DNA from: Capillidium heterosporum
Taxonomy: Eukaryota; Entomophthoromycota; Entomophthoromycetes; Entomophthorales; Capillidiaceae
Reading direction: 5' to 3'
NCBI GenBank assembly: GCA_016630905.1
Contig: WBMQ01000009.1
Span: 868,001 to 932,000, forward strand
DNA length: 64,000 nucleotides
Positions 59,030 to 64,000 of this stretch are shown here, in pieces. Made by a program: the position numbers and the translations under genes. The notes below the pieces were generated by a model, which was not told the origin of the DNA, did no database searches, and saw nothing but the letters and a program-made list of their open reading frames with translations. How positions within the stretch are numbered: position 1 is the stretch's first letter; the number at the start of each line of letters is the position of its first letter.

Positions 59030-59160
59030 AATCCTGTCTAATCAGCTCTAATCCTAATTCTGAGCGATTCTAATCTAATGCTATTCTGTGAATCCTAAGC
59101 TAATCCTAAGCTATCCTTGATCCAACGCTATTCTGTATATCAACTTTAGACTATTCTAAG
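59030..59160. repeat. Degenerate short repeats (AATCCTAAGCT, CTATTCTGT)
   Basis: Directly upstream of the small membrane protein gene. TAATCCTAA-like words recur five or six times, and CTATTCTGT occurs twice. It may be a promoter microrepeat. Confidence 0.5.
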
Positions 59161-59939
59161 TTGGCAATGCTCTGGTCTGACTCCTGGCTAATTCAACGGT
59201 TACAGGAAATCGGCTTTAACAACGTGCAGTGATTATAACAAGCGGAAATTGAAATATTTATTATGAAATAATCACTTGTCGAAAAGTTACACAAGTCAGA
59301 GAGGTTTATATAAGGGTAGGAGACAAGGACGACAGGACGATGGAGATGCCGATGACCAATACTTCATTAGGTAGATGATTTGTATCCATTACACTTTGAA
59401 AGTGGTCCAGGATAATCCATTCGTGACATGTCATGGCCTAATATGATAATTGTTATTCAGTTCAAGCGGAGACTCCGCCCTTTTATGATTAGCTATTAAG
59501 CAACTGAAACCCAATCTATTACAAGGTTGAAAATGGTATTAGAACTAGAGTTCACACAGCTAGAAGGGTTATCAAGCTGATTCTCTAGAGAAGCCATCTG
59601 AGGTTTCGTTACAATAAGTATTCATTATAGATGCTTTCCAATAGTTATTATTCTATTAAACAAATTTAAAATATCAGTATAAAAATATATAGCTTTTATA
59701 AATAAGCTTAGAGCATAATGTTTTAAAAGATCAACAAACTCAATGATTTCTATAGTCCAGAAATATGGATCTAAATCTTTAATGAACTAATCTACATTGA
59801 TGGTAAAGGATCTTAATAATTTGGTTTTCTTAGCTTTTGATTTGTAATTTAGAAGCTAGACGTTTAAATAGGTACTTTAGAGAAGAAGATATCGAGTGGT
59901 TCGAAAGAGCTGTTCTGACTGTTTAAAATCAGTCGATAA
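59161..59939. other. Intergenic upstream of the tRNA
   Basis: No supported frame. A 42-codon-sized GC-richer patch at 59330-59480 shows no motif. Confidence 0.5.
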
Positions 59940-60012
59940 GGTCCTGTGGCCCAATGGATAAGGCGTGTGCCTACGGAGCACAAGATTCCAGGTTCGATCC
60001 CTGGCAGGATCA
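59940..60012 (+). tRNA. tRNA-Arg (anticodon ACG)
   Basis: A 73-nt cloverleaf. Acceptor arms GGTCCTG and CAGGATC pair over seven positions, with one G:T pair. The D arm contains the A-box-like GTGGCCCAATGG. The anticodon stem TGTGC/GCACA encloses the loop CTACGGA, so the anticodon is ACG (read as ICG, decoding CGN Arg codons). The T arm CCAGG TTCGATC CCTGG is perfect and includes the B box. There is no intron, and CCA is not encoded. A run of six T follows. Confidence 0.97.
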
Positions 60013-60014
60013 TA

Positions 60015-60020
60015 TTTTTT
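60015..60020 (+). terminator. RNA polymerase III terminator
   Basis: TTTTTT starting 3 nt after the discriminator base of the tRNA. Confidence 0.85.
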
Positions 60021-61493
60021 GCACTCCGCTGCAATCACTCTTTTTTGTTATTATCTAGTCTTCATTTTTATAATTTTTGTCAATCTAATTTCCAAAATTT
60101 CAGGACGACTATGCTTTTGAATTAACTTCTATCACCTATTATAGCCGATATAGTGTAGTTATATTTCGCATATGTTTTTTGATTTGAAATTTATTTTGGT
60201 AACACATAGGTACTCTTTCTCTACCAAAGATTTGATTATCCATCAAGTAAATCTAATCTCAAAAGTCATTTGCTCTTACTGGAAGTATAAATCGAATGGT
60301 AGATTAATACACTTAAAAGTTCACTAAAGCAGTATATATGGAAATATAGAAAAGTGAGCTTATATAGGACGAATTAGCGCCAAACTTATTAATATATAAC
60401 CCTGGATATTAATTACAGCTTCATCGATGATGAACCTATCGGCTGTCTGGGTCAATTTTGTAGGAGAATTGATTTAACATAAGGAAATTTTGGATTATAA
60501 AGTTGGTTTGGAGGTGGAAGCATAATAGCAATAGCCTAAGAATATATATCTTTAGCTTTTGGTATATTGTATTACTGGATTAAAAAACTATTTATGTGTT
60601 TCAAACTTATATTACTGATGGGTATTCACTTTAGTTTAATGGCAAAACATACTATGCTATAAAATATCACATTTCATTGCTATTCTGAGGTTTAATATGG
60701 TAAATTTTACATAACAAACAACTTGATAAATCAAAGTTACAGGTTCAAGTGAAGGAGACCGTAACGAAAAGTTGCCCAGTCCTGTAAAGACTCCTTCAAA
60801 CTATCGGCTAATGGAGGAATCTACATCAAGAAAGATTTTCTAGAACCAGTTACTTGAGCTCAGAAAGAAGTTGGTGATGGTGTATATGTAAGTTGCATAT
60901 TTTCAGTTAAGTTTTGCTGGAGTATACAACAGATTAGAAAATATTTAATGGAAACGGGCGATTTAATAAACCAAAAAACTTATTAAATACTGACAAGGAT
61001 GGGTTAGGTACGCTAAACTTCAATGTGTAGTTGAATGATTTAAAAATTTATGAGGTTGTCATAACAAGATGATTAGAATGCCAACTGCTTTCTAATGTAA
61101 ATCAAAGTTCGATAAACTTCTCAAGCTTGTTATAGGTATTCAATCTCTACTATAGATCTCATACGAATGTAAGGATTCAGTACTTAAATGAATCATTTAA
61201 TTAGAAGAAGCTGATAGATATAGGTCAAATATAGCCCACTACTCTTGTAAGCTTTCTAAAATACTTTTATTTCAAGTCAGCTTTTGAAATATAACAAACT
61301 TTACCGACAAACTGATAAATTTAGCTGATATTTGCGATAACTTTTATTTGGACTGGCTGTAATCAATAATCTATTAAATAGTTTCACCAACTGGCAATGT
61401 TCCATAAAAGTACAAAAGCAATAAATTATCATTCAAACTTGACAACTTCATTTTCCCACAACTAGCCTTCCCTTCACCCAAATTAACAATAAA
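60021..61493. other. Intergenic, no gene supported
   Basis: About 1.5 kb. The region near 60740-60860 is slightly GC-richer but has no open frame. The last 60 nt are the C/A-rich leader of the next gene. Confidence 0.5.
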
Positions 61494-62549
61494 ATGGTAT
61501 CGACAAGCCTACTTACGCGACTGGCCAACAAGCTAACTATATTCGACAGGCTTACCCTAAATACCAACCTAATAAACAGATTCTACCAACTTCTAACCTT
61601 TTTAATAGTCGTCATCCTTTCCATATCTATAGGTTTAGCCAACTTACGACCTGTCCAACTATCCAGTTCCAAAAGGTATCTACAGACCAGTACACCCGAC
61701 AATGGCATAGGCATATACCTAACAGTGGATAAAGTTGATACTGCGCGACGAACTTTGGTTCAAAACTTCAAGGTCAAGGTAGGTAAAACTTTATTGAAGA
61801 ATATGGTCGACAAGAACTCTACTTTGAACTTGTACTTTAGTAATGCACCTAAACCTTACAAACCCATCAACGATATAGTTTGGTAAGATATCTATGTTTG
61901 GAAGTGTTTTTTTACATTTTTTACAAATAGGGACTTTTCCGACCCTGATGACTTCGAAACGGGTACCACTGACAACTACCCCTTTGACCGATACACTACC
62001 ACCAACAATTTGAGAGCAGTAGTAACTACTTATGAGGAACAGGAACGGCTACAAAATCAAAGTTCGAACCAACTTCCAACTAAGGAGCAAGAAACAGTAC
62101 CCATAGCTATAAAAATCCATCCAACTTCCAAGATGTTTTTAGTTAATTTGGAAGTTGAAGTCAAGGGCGATCCCAAACTTGTCAACTACGACATAAGTAT
62201 AGTACTGGACCACAACAACTTGACAAAGTTCTTTTCCATATTTATCAATGCTGTGTTGTTGTTTTTGTCGATGGGTATGGCTGGTCTAGCTTTTAAATTC
62301 TTTTTGAATCCCAAGTTGGCTATCCCCCCGCCTATATTTACGTTGGGACCTACCATGTTATTCTCCATCCAGTTGGTACGCAATTCGCAACCTGATATTC
62401 CACCAGTTGGTATTCTTATCGATCTTTTGGTTTATATATGGTAAACTATATATGTTTTTGGATGCTTTTATTTATGTATATGTAGGTCGGTTATCATTGT
62501 CTCTATCAGTTCCATTGTCATTATATTGGTCTGGGTCTTCCGTACCTGA
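61494..62549 (+). CDS. DUF4436-like integral membrane protein, 320 aa
   Basis: Three exons: 61494-61882, 61931-62440 and 62486-62549, with introns of 48 and 45 nt. The N-terminus has one membrane helix (YQLLTFLIVVILSISIGLAN). An extracytoplasmic beta-type domain follows that includes the hallmark TTDNYPFDRYTT. The C-terminal half holds three further helices (FFSIFINAVLLFLSMGMAGL, LIDLLVYIW, and the last exon's IVIILVWVF) around a conserved PPPIFTLGPTMLFSIQLVRN loop. This layout (one helix, lumenal domain with NYPFDRY, helices, RNSQPDIPPVG) is that of the fungal DUF4436 family, whose molecular role is unknown. All splice junctions keep the frame. It is an isolated gene, with no neighbour within 1 kb on either side. 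Confidence 0.82.
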
Positions 62550-64000
62550 GTAGTTTTATTGACCTTCGTACTACATGCTATTTAATAAAACCGGTATATT
62601 GTTATTATGGCTTGTAGATACAATATAGGTAGCAATCTACTCTGCTTTAACTTTTGGTTTGGTATTATTTGGAAAGTAGTTGCATGAACTTTTGTTCTAT
62701 AGCTGTATCGAATTATAAGTTCAATTAGAAAATATCATGGATCAAACAGTTGTACTTTGATATCAATACGGCTTTATATAGTAGATTGAAATAAACAAGA
62801 GGGATATAAAGATGTACTGTTTAGGTAAAGAAGAGCTAATTCCAAACAGCTTCAACTTTATAGTTCTATAGTAAGCTGAACTACCGTACAGAAAAGGAAT
62901 GCCTTGGTAAATTTTTGAAAGATATCATTGAATCTAATATTGATTGATGGTTCTATATGAAAAGTCTGTTTAAAATTGTACTACCTTCACTATATCTAGC
63001 GAAGCAAGCTGTCTAATGGCTCTAATGTACGTTTCAAGTAGTTCATTTCAATAGATACCGTTTATACTTTAGCTTGTCAACCTCCTTTCCTTAAAATGCT
63101 TTGATAGATTACATTAAGCTTGAATCACACATCGTCCTACTATAGACTGGTCATCATTTATTACCTGGTGATGAAAATCTTTGTCTTCATTTGCTTTCTA
63201 TCAAAAAATCGGGATCAGCTTTGCAAGGTCTTGTACGTCAGATGCTATCTAAATCTCCTATGATCGAAATAATTTGACCATTAATTAAGAAACCATATTT
63301 ACAATTAGACATATTATTTGGAACAGTATATTATTTTGAACAGGGTTGACAACTTCAGTTGAATCATTATGTTGCCCCAAGTCACTTAGTTTCAATAACA
63401 GTTTAAGTTGGTTTCAAATATAATCTGGGCTCGTGTGGATTCATTATTCATCAACTTGACTCATTGGAAATATACTCTAGCCGTTTTATAGGGTAAGGCT
63501 ATCGTGGATAAATACTTTTATATTGCTATATGTAATGATGGCTGTAGTGGCAATTAAGCATTATACATCCATGTAGTACTGTTTGTTGTCAAGCCAATAT
63601 ATATTGTTTTAAATGGTATGCTGGAGTTCTCTATAGCTTTATTGCCTTGATGTGCTTATCAGTAAGAGGCCATCCAAAACCCCAGCAAATAAACAAACCA
63701 ATGCAGAATAACTGAATTGCTGATTGTTATCCGCCTACAATTCTGTAATTTAGTGTTACAATGACGCTTTCATAAAGTGGTGAGGGTAAATACTCATAAT
63801 TGAAATGAACTTAGTAATGAAAACCGTCGATGATATACAGCGTTTGACTCCATATGTTCCTTCTAGGGCTCCTTTTCTTCCAAGTTGAGTTAAAGGAAAC
63901 TGGAGCACTAAATTGGAACGGACGGAATAGATATTAAACTGTTGCTGAGAGTAATGTTTTACCTGAAATGTAGGCGAGCAATGATACAATTTGGATTGAG
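62550..64000. other. Intergenic to the window edge
   Basis: No gene supported. The 77-codon minus-strand frame at 63756-63989 has no family features. AATAAAACC at about 62583 may be the 3'-end signal of the DUF4436-like gene. Confidence 0.45.

Noticed and set aside
63756-63989. 77-codon minus-strand frame near the right edge
   Set aside because: No recognisable motif, signal peptide or splice continuation; not enough support.

Overview
The window is AT-rich nuclear DNA from a fungus. The evidence is short GT-AG introns of about 36-71 nt with CTAAC-type branch points, a fungal gene set (kinesin, ESCRT-III Vps2, cornichon/Erv14, Nsa2, Fip1, a DUF4436-type membrane protein, NAD-pathway Bna6), an intronless P450, and one nuclear tRNA-Arg. 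I cannot assign a species; an early-diverging or basal fungal lineage would fit, but that is inference.

Layout. 0-9 kb: the N-terminal half of a kinesin (cut by the left edge), then a YakC-type aldo-keto reductase (AKR) flanked by two decayed copies, then BNA6 (quinolinate phosphoribosyltransferase). 9-19.8 kb: mostly empty, with one orphan ORF, two gene relics and some hairpins. 19.9-27.4 kb: a cytochrome P450 and a family of four related secreted, Ala/Lys/Glu-rich coiled-coil genes, all of them frame-broken. 29.6-37.4 kb: a housekeeping block with a membrane-anchored GH35 beta-galactosidase-like protein that seems to lack its catalytic acids, a LisH-WD40 protein divergent from it, VPS2 and ERV14. 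40-49.5 kb: two AKR genes in the same orientation, separated by two DNA transposons. One is a decayed Tc1/IS630-like element; the other is a DDE_Tnp_4-like element with very long (about 0.8 kb) terminal inverted repeats. 50.7-55.4 kb: FIP1 and NSA2. 56.4-59 kb: a divergent pair of six-cysteine CBM19-like secreted proteins and a small two-helix membrane protein. 59.9 kb: tRNA-Arg(ACG). 61.5-62.5 kb: a DUF4436-like membrane protein.

The genes do not form one pathway. Two themes recur. The first is local gene-family turnover: five AKR copies (three intact, one of them lacking the catalytic His), four coiled-coil secreted genes and two CBM19-like genes, with evidence of gene conversion between two AKRs. 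The second is single-nucleotide frame breaks, almost all in the +1 sense, in the coiled-coil family, the GH35 gene and the long-TIR transposase, while many neighbouring genes read cleanly. The kinesin gene appears to contain two consecutive microexons of 6 and 4 nt exactly at the nucleotide-binding P-loop.
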